Shown piece by piece: positions 37,601-51,385 of a stretch of 64,000 nt of DNA (its first letter is position 1; each line of letters begins with the position of its first letter). The notes under the pieces are model-generated. The model saw only the letters and a program-made list of their open reading frames with translations. It searched no databases and was not told the DNA's origin. The stretch lies in the NCBI RefSeq assembly GCF_041296385.1, contig NC_091022.1, positions 20,169,967 through 20,233,966 of the forward strand. Reading direction: 5' to 3'. The position numbers were made by a program, and so were the translations under genes. Source of the DNA: Aphelocoma coerulescens. Taxonomy: Eukaryota; Chordata; Aves; Passeriformes; Corvidae.

Positions 37601-40600
37601 GAAACAGGAATATATTTATCAAGGCTATAATGGTCCAGCTTCCACTGAAGTTAACAAAAGGAATCCTATTGATTTTGGGTCATGTTTCAAACACATTGGA
37701 TTGAAATATTTGGATGTGTATCTGAGCTCAATACAATTGCTGTGCTTTTTGTGGTTTGACCAAATCAGCTGACGTTTTATGGAAAATATTTTGGATAGCC
37801 AAGGACTTAACCTGCTTCTGTCAGCTAGCATTTTATCACCACAAATTTAATAACACCTTTTGCAACTGATTTTAACTGGTATTAACAAAATCATTACTTT
37901 AACTTGCTGGAAGTTGTATCCTGCTGTTGATTTTTGCTGTGTTGCATTAATCGAATTCATCAAGACAAGGAGATCTTGAAGTTTCAACAAGTCCTTCCAG
38001 TTTTATTTTTATCCCTGACATCAGAGTGTAATTCCAGGAAGTTAAACTTTGAGTATCAAAAATATTTACAGTTCATATGCCAGTGATTGTTTTGCAGTAG
38101 AGACTGTGGAAATCTGGAGGAATAAACAAGCTGAGCACTAAATTTAAATTAGAGATGTTAGCCGTTTATTATACATATTCCTCTCCACCTGACCATTCAA
38201 AGAGCTGATATACCTGAAAAATAAACCATTATATATACACATGTACCACCCACATGTATATTTGATCTGAAGTTTAATGTTCTAGTTTTCTGTATCTGGG
38301 GAAGTACTGCAGGTAGTTTACATGAATGAGTGGAAGAATGTTAATACACACATATGAACACGTGCACACACCCTCTATGCAGCTTTGCAAATGCCTCCTC
38401 CTTTCCTTCAAGCTTTACAAGAAGGTACATATTTTTTTTAATGACATTTTGTTAAAAATATGCTTCCTTGGAAAGTGGTCAGGAATAAAGCCGTGTTTCT
38501 GCTTGGCAACAAAAGCAGTACAGCAGGTATGGTGCTGCAGCTAAAGAGCATCAAAATCTGCTTTACTACAGATCTGAATAGTAGTCACACACACTTCCCA
38601 GAATAAATCACTGGGACTCCTTCCTTAACTTTTCATTTCCCATTTTTTTCTTCTCTCTCTCATTTGGAAATTTTCAGGCTATGTTCCTTTTCGGAGAGGA
38701 TAAAAAGTGAGCAATGGGAATATAATTAGGTTGCTAGGAAGACAATCTTTTTAGTTTCTTGTTTTTGCTTAGAAACTTGTTTTCCTGGAGTCTGGTACTA
38801 CAGTTAAAGAGAAGGGGATCTCATTAAAAATAAAGTTTGGGTGACTCTCATTTGTTAGAAATAAGACAGCAAAACAACTGACCTTCAGTGTCTCTTCAGG
38901 TCAGTAGACAAACGTCACAGTCTTGCTTTTGAAAAGTGATCCATTTTGCTGTTCAAATAAGCTTTACCGGGGCTCCAGTTTTTAGAATACATTTCCCATG
39001 ATTAAGACTAACTGGAAGCAGTCAGCAGAGGGTTTTTAAAGATGTATTTTAGGCGGTGCAGCAACAGTACATTCAGATGTCCCTTATGTTAGCATTTCTG
39101 AACAGGTATGAGAATTCTACTTTAATTATTTATTCTTCTCAAAATCTAGCCTCTCTTTTTATTAAATATTAAAATGCATGAAATTTTTGAAAGGCACTGT
39201 TTTCATTGATAATGGTGGTTCTCTGAATTACTTTTAACTAACTTTGTAATTGAAAGCTGAGTTTGAGAAAGGTGAGTTAAGCATCCTCTGGGAATGGAAT
39301 TGTAACTGTTTTTCAAGGTTACTTTCTCTTCATTAAAAACTTTGTAAAATAATAATGAAGAGAAAACCATCTCATTAAGGAAAGAATAAGATCACTTGTC
39401 AATTTTACTGCTCTTCTCATCTAACTTTATATCAGTAGGAGTATAGCAGTGCCTTGCATTTCTTAAGAATTCTTTGCCCCATATTCATTGTAAACAGAGA
39501 GGAGCCATAATTATACTTCATTTGATCCATATCAAAGGTACTGATCCATGTATCAATTTACATAACGCACATAAAACATTTTTTCTTTTCACCCTTACTT
39601 CACCACTTTCTAACGAAACTTTTACTTTGCAGACTTCATTTGAATATAAAAATCTCCCGGTGAAATTTGCGATGTTAAACAAACCATACCAGTCATTCAA
39701 CTTTTTAATTAAGGATTCAGTGTTCCATCCCTTTTCAGACATTAAAATTCAGGTGCAGTCATTAATCTTTCTAAATGAATTCACCTGTGGCTAATACTGA
39801 TGTATTTTCTATGAGGCTTGTCATGGACTGCATACTGCATGCATAACCACTCTACAGTTAATTACACAAGGGATTATCGTTAGTGTCATAAAGATAAAGC
39901 CTTGCTAGAAGCATTACAGACATTTTTTGAGCAATGACTTATTTAATTTTTGTTAACAGCTACCTAAGTATTTAAGAACAATAAAAGTTTGTTTATATCA
40001 TGGAAGAGTGAATGGCAAAGTTCAGAGAACTCTCAAAATGAGAAATCATGTCCAAAGCAGCTGACCACCTCTTTCTTGTCTTCCTTGTCTCAGTCTCCCA
40101 CCTACTCCTCTAAGCAGCAAGAAAGAAAATAATGCAAATACTGCACTCCTTTTAAGGTTTGTATGTTAGAGTTCTGTGTCAAGTGTCCCTCTCTTAAAAA
40201 GATTAATAGCACAGCTTATGAGAACTGTAATTTATAGCAGTACACATCAGTCTGCCTAACAAGAAAAAGTTCAAAGGTTGTTAAGGAACAAAGCAATCTC
40301 TGAAGAGCAAGCAGTGTATTTTACAGGACAGTTCATCAAAACATTGTGGTGTTCCAGCACACCCCCTCCCAGAAAAAAAAGAAAAAGTAAAACCAAGACA
40401 ATAGCATATAAACCTTAGAGTTTATGGTATTCTAAGATTTGAATTTATTAATTAGATATAAATTAAAAATGCAATTCTGTCTAAAACGGCTATGTCTTGT
40501 AGCAGACAACAATATGTTGGTAAAAGTATTCAGCAAGTCTGGAAAGCACTTCCTATCAGCTGAGCTCATAGGCACCACTCCTGGTATAACATGAGTAGGC

Positions 40601-41373
40601 TTGTGTCTGCCATCCAGAGAGATCTAATCAACACAGAGCAAACATGAAATAAACAGATGTACTTAAAAACAAGAACAACAACTTTGTTTAAAACATAATA
40701 CAGTAGAGAAGAAGATTTGATTTTCAAGCCCATTGCATCTGTTTTAAATTAACTTTGGTTGATTTACTTCTGATTTACACTATCAAAAGACAATCCCCAA
40801 GATATTCTTAAATTATTAAAGAATTTGAAATTATATACATCAGTGAAAAACAGAATGAGAAAAAGAAAAACATTGTGAAAGATCTCAAACCAGATAAAAT
40901 TTTGACAAAACCATCTTTAAAATAGGTAACTAATGCGATAAGACTTATAATTTCATTTTTATTTCCTAATAAATATTTGGTGCAGAAGAGGAAAGATGGA
41001 AGGGGGATTTTTCTGATTCAAATATTAAATGTTCCACTGAAGAATCTGCAATTTTTGGTCTGAGTTGCATTACAGCACAAAATAAATAAAAGGAACCAAT
41101 GAGAAGCCTGATGTTAGGATTTACTGTGTGAGATTCAGAGTTTGTTTGGTCTTTTTTTAAATTTCCTGTATTTTTGAAAAGCTATGGGGCAGTGGAACAG
41201 AACCACCCACTTCAAACCTTTTTTTTTCACACTTTGCTTTCATGTCTGTTAAATCCCTCAGGGCTTGCTTCTATAAACAATAGCAGATAATTAGATTTAT
41301 GCATGTAATTTGATTTAAATTGATTCTAGTGGTTATCCAGTGATGTTACAGAAGCCGCCAAGCCAGTCAGTGG
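31697..41373. other. Non-coding sequence, no confident gene
   Basis: A 9.7-kb AT-rich stretch. No repeat family was recognised and no open frame exceeds about 106 codons (39474-39794, no family resemblance). It holds a 15-base poly-A (34355-34369) and small imperfect palindromes such as the ACATGT-centred pair near 38235-38262. Confidence 0.45.
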
Positions 41374-41388
41374 ACACACACACACACA
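41374..41388. repeat. Short (CA)n microsatellite
   Basis: About seven AC units. Confidence 0.85.
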
Positions 41389-41461
41389 TCCACAACAGAA
41401 ACTTCAGAAATGTCATGAAACAAGCAACCATCTTTTTTACATATAGTTTTGTAGGTGCAAT

Positions 41462-41483
41462 AAAAAAAAAAAAAAAAAAAAAA
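41462..41483. repeat. Poly-A tract, about 22 bases
   Basis: Homopolymer following GTGCAAT. A second, 15-base poly-A lies at 41892-41906. Neither has a recognisable retroposed body upstream. Confidence 0.85.
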
Positions 41484-44400
41484 TTACCCTGTGTAAACTA
41501 AGGCACTTGATTTATACGTGAAACTCAAATTTCATTACATCTGGAGTGTTCCTCATGCATCCTTCCCTGATCTATATAGTTCTATTTTTTCATTGTTACA
41601 TTATCAAAATTATGTGGATGATGGTCAAATAATGGCAGCAAATCAGTTACGAATTCACCAAACCTTTGGATTTGGGGGTAGGAATCTAAGCTGGAGGAGT
41701 TTTATGGAAAGGGGCTGTGTAATGTGCTAGAGCAAAGAGGGTGCACTTCTTGCTAGGTGGAAAAGCTGCTAGTAAATAATAAAGTTAATTTGGAAAGTAA
41801 CCTACTTTCTTGCCCAAGGTCAGTGGTAACCACTAAAACATACCAAAGTACTGCTGTTTCTGTGTTGTCAGTGGAATAGAATTCCTTTTATAAAAAAAAA
41901 AAAAAAAGTCTTCAGGTAGCCTTTTACCAAAAATATTGTGCATATGAAACTTTAACTCAAAATGAATGGAATTCATCATTACAGGAGAGACTTTTTAAAA
42001 GTACTTGTTTTCAGTTTTTCATGTTTCCTTTTTCCTTCATTTCTTTTCTGCTCACAGTTTCATTTATTATGGCAAGGTTTCTTCTCAATCTTGAAAGTTT
42101 TTATAGAAAGCCAATTACCTCGTCAATGTTCCCTGCCTCTAGAAATTTGAATTCACCCCAAGTGCAAAGAAATAATGTTTTTATTGAAAGATAAGTCCAA
42201 AGGGTGGGCAGCAATTCCAATGACACAGGAGGGATTGTTCTCCCATTTTGATTTAATATGGTAGTAATCACCACCAAAATATAGTGAAGGCAAAAGACTC
42301 TCAGAACAAGAAAACCCTCAATCCATGAATTTTATCTTGTTTTCTGTCTGCTTTCTTGGTTTGGGGAAAAAACATAAACAATGTTTTAGTGAAAACTAAA
42401 GAAGCTTCAGGCATCTTTAATGTTTCACCCTTTCTCTTTTGTTCTGGGGCAAAGCATCCAGAACTACTCTATTCCTTAAATTTTCCTTGGGAGAAAGAAC
42501 AGCAAGGTGTTATATTTTAGTATTTGGGTATATCTTGGGCATGCTGCAGGAAATAAATAGTGCTGTCACAGGCTCTTATTTATTTAATTTTGAGAATTAA
42601 TTTGGTGCTAATGAGGTTGAGGGGCTGATAGCAAAGTCTAGAGTCAGGCACAGCATGGGCAGGTGCTCTGAAAGCTTCTTCAAACAGCTCTGTCAGCAAG
42701 TGCACTTTAATCCTGCTTTGCAATATCCCTGCTTGCCATCAAAGTGCCAGTTCCTGCCAGGTGCAAGTGCCCTCGGCTCTCACCGATGACAACAGCAGAA
42801 CAGTGAGCTCAGTGCTCGGCAGAATCAGGATCAAGGATTCAAGCTCTAGTGCAGGGATGGAAATTAAACCAAAAATGAACTTTGTCAAATACAGACATTT
42901 GTCCTAAGGACAAAGACATTGGCTCTGAAAAATCCTTCATTAGTTGTACAGCCAGTATTGAGATTCAGATTCTCCAGAGGTCAGCTCACTGCATTTAACA
43001 GTTATGATATTTTCTATTCTATAGATACCTAAATGATGTAAAAATTAAATGTTAGAACAATTGTTTACCATATGATAACTAACCATACTATGTCAGTTGA
43101 TAAAGCAGAGAAGACAAAAGATTTGTCTGAATATACAAAAGCAATGGTCTAACACTTTTAGAGTGCTAAAATTAGGCACTTATATATGTGCTTGCTTTAC
43201 ACAGACCAGAAATGACAGTAGTCTTGGACTCTGAGTTACTCTTGCATAGATTTGCACTTCTGTCTCAGAATCTTTTTTTGCAAGAAATCATTCAAATCTC
43301 ACACTTTAAAGGGCCAAAAATTTCCTTCAAGCTTTCAGATTTGGCCTGGGGTATTCATTTTCTTTTAAATATCTTTTTAGCTTTGGTTGTAGTCTTTTAC
43401 TCCCAATCTTGAATAGCAGATGACTTTCCAAGCTCCTATATATTCAGCTTCTGCTCTGTCATAATTTCCCATTTCTGGTACTGAAGGCCCCCAAATCCTC
43501 AAAGAATTTGTCCAGATACTGAAGAAAGCTATTTTCTGGGACCTGCAGATAGGGCAGCCTGGATTTTTACAGATTAGTTAATTTGGGAGGTCCAAGACAA
43601 CATGAATTCAGACTAAAGCATCTCCCAGGTCTAGACATCTCTAAATCTTTTCTTTTTATGGATTCTCTGATGCTTAATAGAGGCTTCATGAGATCTTTCC
43701 CTATAAGGAGATGCTAATAGAATCTCTCTTCTATCTGGCCTCTTACCATCACTAGAGCTGAATTAACTGGCTTTTTCCAACCGCTGTGAAAACGTGTCAG
43801 CTTCAATCAAATCTGCCAGGAAGGTTTCAAAAAGACATGTAATATAACTGCACTACATTCATTTCACTCAGAAATAATGCCAAAGAGTGAGCTGTTTATT
43901 TAGGATTTTGCATTACAAGACATACCAAGGCCTCACGGAACAGCAAAACTGCAGCAGAAAGGAGCAAAACCAGAGTGGAATATAGAAAACCATATACTGC
44001 CTTATTCCTTTTGGATCAAATACTGGACAGTGAAAGGGTTCCAAGAAAAAAGTAAAACCTTTAATACAGTCAAGCTTGACATGCTAGATAGTAGGTAAAT
44101 TACAAACCTCTAAAGGCTGTATTTGGAGTCATATAAATGATGATATGATATATGTAGAAGACAGATTCTTAAGAAAAAAGTAAAGAGCTCAGAATAACAT
44201 TCCCAGAGAGGCATAGTTCCATCCTCACTCTAATGATAATGAGTGAAAATAAAGCAGCCTATCTGTGCTCCTATAATGCACAAGAGAGGATTCATTATAT
44301 TAACTAGGACCTAATTTCTATTTTTGTGTAAACATAGAGGTATAGAGTCTAGTCAACTCAACATGTGTATTTGTACGCATTAACACAACCCCAGTGAAGG

Positions 44401-47400
44401 TCTCCTGTGGACTACACAAAGAAGACTTATGTTTATATCTTCCTCTGTCTTGGCAGAATCTGAGTTTTATTATAGCCAGGTTGCAAATATACTGACAAGG
44501 GAAAGCCTAACTCCATTATGACACACTAAATTACTAGCAAGGTTAATATAACTCCTGTGATGCAGATCTTTGACCACCTTTAATAGCTGGATTATTATTC
44601 CATTACTCTTCCTAAACTCTAGTTAAATTTGGTTCCCCTAATTCGTTCATATTAAATATAATTTACATAATTAATCTCAGTATAAATATGCAGATTTCTG
44701 AAATACACTCTTTGTGATTCAGTAGCACAACTCTTGCTAAATTGAGAGTGTTACGCTTAAACTAGACTGGCAGCACTTTGCAAAGCTTTCCCTTGCATTT
44801 CTGGATATATGCTCCATTTCAGCTCATGAGCAAGCTGGTTACTGGCCTGATACAACAGCCCTGAAAGGCTTCATTTCTCTTATTTATTGGTTCAGCAACG
44901 TGCCTTGCAGAGTATATTTGCAAGATGCCATATTCTAACAAGCGTATAAACAGGACATGGAGATAGAAGCCAATTTCATGAAAGGGCTCCAAAGCTAAAA
45001 GCCCAGCAGGATCTAACCAGTTTACAAAAGCTGTTCCTCCTTGCATGCAGGGTTTGCTTAGATGTACCCACATCATCCTTACCAAATGTCTTTTTCTGGC
45101 TGCTCAGGTCATATTTGTCACTAGCACACAGAAATGTAAAGTCTAAAGAAAGTGTGAGCTGCTCTGCATCACTAATCTTGTTACTGTAATGGCTATGAAA
45201 GTATTCAACAAAAAAGTAGCATATAAGCCAGTCCACATGTATATACTACGCACAGCATGTGCCCCAGTGAGCCATGGATGTTCTCTGCCTCCCTGAAACA
45301 ATGACAAAACCCAGTCATTTTAATGCAACTCCTCACATCCAGCCACAAGTGACAAATACCTCTCCATGACTAGACGAAAGGGCTGCTGACAGTTCTTTCT
45401 ACCTTAAAGACAGATGAAGCACTCTGATGGGAATAAAAAGTTCACCAACCTCTCAAATCCAATTAAATATTTTTATCTTCAGAGTCTTTGGAAAGAAGAG
45501 AAGAGGCATTCCTTTCCCTCTCTCCCCCTTTCAAACTTCCCTCTTGTCATTTACCCCCTCTTTAATTTGCCATATAAAACCCCAAGACTTCAACCTTAAG
45601 TCTCTTGAGACCAAGATTACATCATTACTGTTATGGCATGTTATACACTAATCATAACCATTACCATTTACAAGTTCACAGCTTCATTCAATTAACTGCC
45701 TGACATGGATTTTTCAGTTAATTCGTAGTGAAGGTCACGAGTGGTCAGAATGGCAGGTGCATTCTGCTACCTCTTTGAATGCCAATTACGAGTCTTAAGC
45801 AAGTACTGGAGAATACAGAGTGTCAACAAGTTAATCAAAAGGCTTAGAACTTAAGACACATTTTTATAGGCGTGTCTAATGGTCTGTAAAATAATATAGC
45901 ATAATTAGCATATTCAAATGACAGCCACATCATTTAAAACTCTAATTTACAATGAAAGGCAGTAAAAGATTCTTTTACGTTACTTTTTCAATAGAAAAAG
46001 AAAAAATGAATTTATACTACTGTGTTAGAAGTCATGTAGTATCACACCTAGACCTATCACAAGACCTTATGTACTGTAATTAAATATTCAAAGGTACAAG
46101 TACTTCTTGATCTGCTGTTAAAAATAGACCTTCTTGCTTTATTGCTGAGAGACAGATGTTATCCAAAAAATCATGTATATATGCTGGTATAAAACTACAA
46201 TATGGTTTCAACTTGCTGAACAAATTCCTAAAATGGTTGTACTACAATGAATGCAAGGAAGCAATCATATAAATAAAAAAATTCTTTGAGAATATAGAAA
46301 TATTCAAGACGAGGTACTTCTCAGGTGGAGCTGTTTCCAGCTGCAGATGGTTGAACAGTTTACACAAGAACCTGGATTAGCCACAGTTGGATGTGTCAAG
46401 ATGAACCCAGCCTTCCAGTGGGTAGAAATCAGTCACAGACTTACAAACCTCTTCCTTGAGTATCCATGAGAAGAGTGGAATCAGCTGTTTCTGAAGAATA
46501 TCCCAAGCTCTACTGTGTTGGCAGTTCATTTGCTTTAGAATTTGTGCCTGTACATGAGAATAGTGGACAAACTTCTCTGTGTTTATTAAACCCCATCTTC
46601 CTGTCTAAGCAGAACTGTAAAACAAGCTTCCTCTAATTCAATGAGTCTAATCTTCCCAACATGGCCCCAATCTAACTCCACAGATGCATGACAATATTAT
46701 ATATACAAAAATATATTCTATATCGCAGCTATGCACACACAAGGCAGCAGAGCAAAATTAGATTAGGAAGTCCCAGTATAGAAATTTAGATACCCTATTT
46801 AAAGAAGTTATTAGAGGTTTGAATCGCTGAAGAAATTCACCTAGCTGAAGGGGGAAAATCCCCACAGCCTTATATTAGAGTTCTAGTAAAATTTCCTACC
46901 AATGTTAGCGAGCGGTAAGCTTTCCCAGTTCTAATATATAAAATTAATTTCATGCTTGTCTACTCTTGTAAAATCACTGACAGAATACTTCACTTTTTGA
47001 GGCAAAATTGGGGACTCATATAAACTCAACATTATTTTAAGCTAACAAATATTTGGGTTATATGGCTGCCCAATTAATTGAAATGATAAGGCATAAACCA
47101 AGTCTTCACTTAGTTCCGGCTAAGAAGGCAAAACTTGTCAACAGACACCAGTGCTTTCCTTGTCTCTATTCCCTTGCTGACCAACACTTGATGTGTTGTT
47201 TCATGCAGATGGAAAATGACAGTGAGAAATATGTACGTTCTCTCTATATATTATACAGAGTGATAAATACAAAAGAACTGAGAAAGATGCCTTAGGTATA
47301 ACATTAGGAGGATGGAAATCCAACCAATAATTAAAGCAGAACATTTACATGAGTAACTATTCACATATATCATTAAAAAATCATAAGCCCCAGGAAAGTT

Positions 47401-47628
47401 TCCTCAGCAGTGGAAGGATGCTGGATCCACTGGTACCCTATGCCAAGCAATATATAACTTGTGTTCCTAACAGAATTTGAGTAACAGAACAAGCCACGTC
47501 CAGGGAAGAAAAGGAGAATGAACTATTTTTTGTGCTTAAGGATGACCAATATTTTTTATTATTCCAACTATGACTAAGAACAAAACAATCTCCCCTGGAT
47601 CAGAGGACTATTAAACAGAACTAATCAA
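41484..47628. other. Non-coding sequence, no confident gene
   Basis: No coding region recognised. The part around 42540-42830 is less AT-rich and contains homeodomain-type ATTA/TAAT cores (for example near 42590-42615), the sort of composition seen in conserved non-coding elements, but conservation cannot be judged from one sequence. Confidence 0.45.
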
Positions 47629-47673
47629 GAGGAAGTTGTACAAAGTAGAGGAAGTTGTACAAAGTAGAGGAAG
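47629..47673. repeat. 19-bp tandem repeat, 2.4 copies
   Basis: Unit GAGGAAGTTGTACAAAGTA occurs at 47629-47647 and 47648-47666, followed by a partial third copy (GAGGAAG). The two full copies are identical, which suggests recent slippage. Confidence 0.9.
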
Positions 47674-50600
47674 ATACAAGAAGGCAGTAACTTGGGAAAC
47701 TTGAATAAGATTAAGTATTCTACCTGCCCTGGGCTATTCCAGCAGGACAGAGAGGCTGGTATGGCAGATGCTATGGTCTTCCTCCTCTGATTAATTCTGC
47801 ACGTAGCTTATTGGGTCTAAAGTTCGTATGTCTGTCAAGGACATATAAGTGTTGGTCAGGATCTACCTGGAGCTGCTGCAGTGGTCAGAGCTCAGTAGGG
47901 CTGCTGAGGCCCTTCCAGCACTCCTCCTCTCCACTGCTAAAATCTGCCCAAGGGATCTTGCTTGCTTTTGATCTCACTTTTGGTTTCCTCACTCCTGTGA
48001 GCTTCACCAAAACTATTCCTCTTCTTTTTCTTTTAGCAATCTGTACATCAAGTCTACAGCTATTTCAAGGAGTCATCCATGGTACTCTAGACCTTCTCTC
48101 AGTTTTCTCTATAACTCATAAGACCTGAAAGAAAATTCTTCCACTGCTCTCTTCTCACTATTTCTTTTTAGAAAACATTGAAGACTTTGATAGAGCTTTC
48201 AATGACCCTTCTCACCCAGACATTGTACAAATGCTTCCAAACATGAATACAAACATCATGCTCACTCCAGGGTTACCTAGAATGATGTTTTAACAAAAAT
48301 GTCACAAATACTTCATATCCATCATACAAATGAGGTCTGGCATATCCAGGCAGCTCTCTGTTCTCTCCAGCACATTTCTTTAGAGGACTTCCCCCCCGGT
48401 AGGGCTTCCTGCTCATCTGACCTGCTCTTCTCTCCACATGCCATCAAGTCCAACAGCAATCTCGCTATTCTTTTGTTGATATCTCTCTGTGAGACTTGCC
48501 TTTGATACTCTCAGTATATCAGCTAGATACAAGAGGTGGTACCAGTACAGGCACTAGCCAAAACAGGCTGGGTTATAGCCAGTGCCACCTCAAGCACTGG
48601 GCAGCCCAGCTGGCTGCTACAAGGAGCATGGGCTATGTGCTGCTCTGAGAAAGGAGCCGTGCTCCTCAGAGACTGATCACTTCAAGGAAGAATCATTACT
48701 CCTATCTGAAGCTTCTCTCATGCAACTCAGCTCCCGACAGAGCCTGAGCACTTCTGAAAGAATGAGTCTCTAAGCTGGGGCTCTCCAGCTCATATTAACT
48801 GCAATAAGTGAGAGTGTCCAGGGACTGGTTTGTGTGCAAGGGTCACCTTCAGAGGAATCTCACTGTAGAATAAAGCAAATGCTTCTCTGTGCAGCTTTAG
48901 CCAGAGGATGGACTACAGTTTACTGTAATTGAAGAAACAGTTTTCCTTTTATAATCCAGCTAAACAGCCCCTGTAGTAAGGGCTGATTTACCTTAGCCTC
49001 ATTTTTCTTTAAATAGCAATTGTCCTGTTGCATTATGTCACATAGACTATGCTGCGGTGCAACACCAGCCAGTGCTGTACCCCACACCACACTGAGACAG
49101 GGACACTGCATGTAAAGTGATAGAAATAATATAAAAGAGAAAGTTCTTTTTCCTTAGATCAATTACTTGCTGTTCAGACAACAAATGCCCATTACACAAT
49201 CTATGGAAATAGTTGTGATATAAATGTTATACTTTGCCACGGGTTTATTTGCACTTTATTTTCTATTTGCAGTAAGGAATAACTTGACACCTTTCTATAT
49301 TTAAAACCAAGTTTGGCAGGAAGCAAACTGAAGATTTTGCTGTATGGTTACCAGTCTATAGCATCTTCTACCATGAAAAAAAAACAAAAAAAGAAAGAAA
49401 CAGAAGTATTTTTGTAGCAGAATTGAATCTACTTTTCTTAGGAGGTAAATGAAATATCCCACCATGTCACCTACACGTATTCAGCTACCTTGCCTACTGT
49501 CAGAAACACTTTCTCTGATCCTTGCAGTATCATCTCTCAGAAGAGACAGTTGCAGCCTCATCCCAGGGGAAAAAAATCTTTCATCTTTGTAGTTCTTCAG
49601 AGAGTAACTTCTCATGGTATGTTATCTCACTGCTTAGCTACTGGAGATGAACCAACACAGAGAAACTTAGTGGTTGGACCACGTGCCTAACACAGATCTG
49701 TGTGGAACTGCCTTCCCTTTTTCCTTAAAATATGCACATAAAACAAGTAGATGTCTTCCAGGCTATAAACCAAAAGGCCACTAAGAAGCAGCAACAAAAC
49801 TATAAGACAGTAAACACTTCAGATAAAGAAATCTTAGACATGCCACAAGGGAAAGACTAAATAAGAAAAGACAAGAAACCAATCTTTTCCCTGTCAGTTT
49901 GTCCTCATGGGACCAATCCTTCACTCTTTCAGTGGCTTTAAAGCTTGCCCAAACTCTCTACAGTATTCACTGAGTCCCTAGAAAAATCTCTCCCTTGCTA
50001 TTACCTTGTAGACCTGGGCAAGCACCCTCTCCCTGATTCTCACACAGTAGCTCCTCTGCCTGCTCCAGGAGTGCCTCCTCTGCACAGGCACTGCTGCATG
50101 TAGGAAAGGAGCCCTTCCCTTATCCTCCTGTCACTTCCAGGGCCTTTCTTCCCTAGCTCCAAGCACACTTCACACAAAATGTAAAATGCAATACATATGC
50201 ACTGACCCGGCCTATACTCAGTTGGCTTAATGTAATCACTGACCCCAGTCACTCTAATTTCCTTTGTCAGTCATTTTAATTTCTGTAGCAGATATGTGAC
50301 ATATGGTCCCAACTAGTGGCTAATTACTAATGGTCAGCTAGAACAAAAGACATTAATATTTGGTTAATTGTTAATTGCTTTTGACCAATTCCTTCAAAAT
50401 AGTTGGGTTTATTCCCATTGTAATTCAAAATTCTGTTCTGTCACAATATATATGTCAAAATAGCAACACTTATTGTGATTGTTTCTGGTGACAAGAAATG
50501 TTTTTTTTTTCCTGCTGTAGCATTAATTTCCGAAATTGAGGCAAATTTGTTCTGTCTTAAGAAAATAAAAGGACTATTTTGTGAAAATTAAATTCCGCAA

Positions 50601-51004
50601 GTATTCATAAGCATCCGTGACAGCAAAGGAATTAGTTAGGCCTTACCTTACTTGGATATGTGGTTTGGTTTGGTTCCTTTTCAACAACTGAGGGAATGTT
50701 TAGAGGTTGCAACAAAAAGATATTTATAAGGGTGCTCACATGCTGCATAAGGATTTGCAAATTATGCTGTTATGGATACAACATGATCCAAAACCAATAA
50801 AAAAGCCCAAACCCAATAGTTTGGTTTTAATGAGCTTTGCTCATCTCTTTTGATCAGGGCAATATATGTGATTGTGTATATGGCTGGTAAATAACACATT
50901 TTGTTACATCTTTTCCTCCCTCTCCCTCGTTTGCCTGCCACAGCCTGACACAGCCACACCAGGGGCAGGTCTTTCCTCTGCCTCAGGATTCTTTTTAAAA
51001 CTGC
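47674..51004. other. Non-coding sequence with an exon-like segment
   Basis: Pyrimidine-rich patches occur on the plus strand between about 47900 and 48500. The segment 48172-48293 has a very strong acceptor-like tract and an open frame of protein-like composition (see findings). A 105-codon frame at 47811-48128 lies just upstream; it shows no domain or family resemblance. No transposon was recognised, although the general look of 47860-48500 could hide an old one. Confidence 0.4.
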
Positions 51005-51150
51005 AGGAAAGTCATTTACTGTCTGCTTCAGTTCCCCATCTATAAATTGAAAAGAATACTATTTCCAGGACTATGATAAAGAAAATACTTTCCATTACAG
51101 ACTGGGAAATGCTTAGGTGTAAAGGTGCTGATATAAGTACCTTAGATAGG
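51005..51150 (+). mobile_element. MIR-like / L2-tailed SINE relic
   Basis: AAAGTCATTTACTGTCTGC, TTCAGTTCCCCATCTATAAA, AGAATACTATTTCC and, further on, AAATGCTTAGG then AAGGTGCTGATATAAGTACC follow the order of a MIR-like SINE: AAGTCACTTAACC, CTCAGTTTCCCCATCTGTAA, ATAATACTTCC, AAAGCGCTTTGA, GCGCTATATAAGTGC. Both the core-proximal and tail blocks are present at about the expected distance, so this is the most complete SINE relic here. It is an ancient, inactive copy. Confidence 0.6.
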
Positions 51151-51324
51151 TAAGTATCTGGGGTACAATACAGGCAGATAACAAATAGCTTAATCCAGCT
51201 CCTTATCAAGCTAGTCAGCAACTTCTGCAGAAGCAGGTTGTTGGACACGGGAGAAACCACTTGAGGCTCAGAGTGGAATCTATTAGAGAGGTCTGAACTC
51301 TACATTAAGAACTGCTCAAAATAG

Positions 51325-51385
51325 TGAAGTGCTATTAGTCCCAATTTATAGATGAGGCATCTGTGGCAAGAATCTTCAGGAGTGC
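51325..51385 (-). mobile_element. MIR-like SINE relic
   Basis: The plus strand reads GAAGTGCTATTAGTCCCAAT, TTATAGATGAGGCA and TCTGTGGCAAGAATC. This resembles the reverse complement of the MIR segment (minus-strand order CTCAG, TTCCTCATCTGTAAAATGGG, ATAATA). It lies about 175 bp from the relic at 51005-51150 and points the other way, so the two are separate insertions. Confidence 0.5.
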
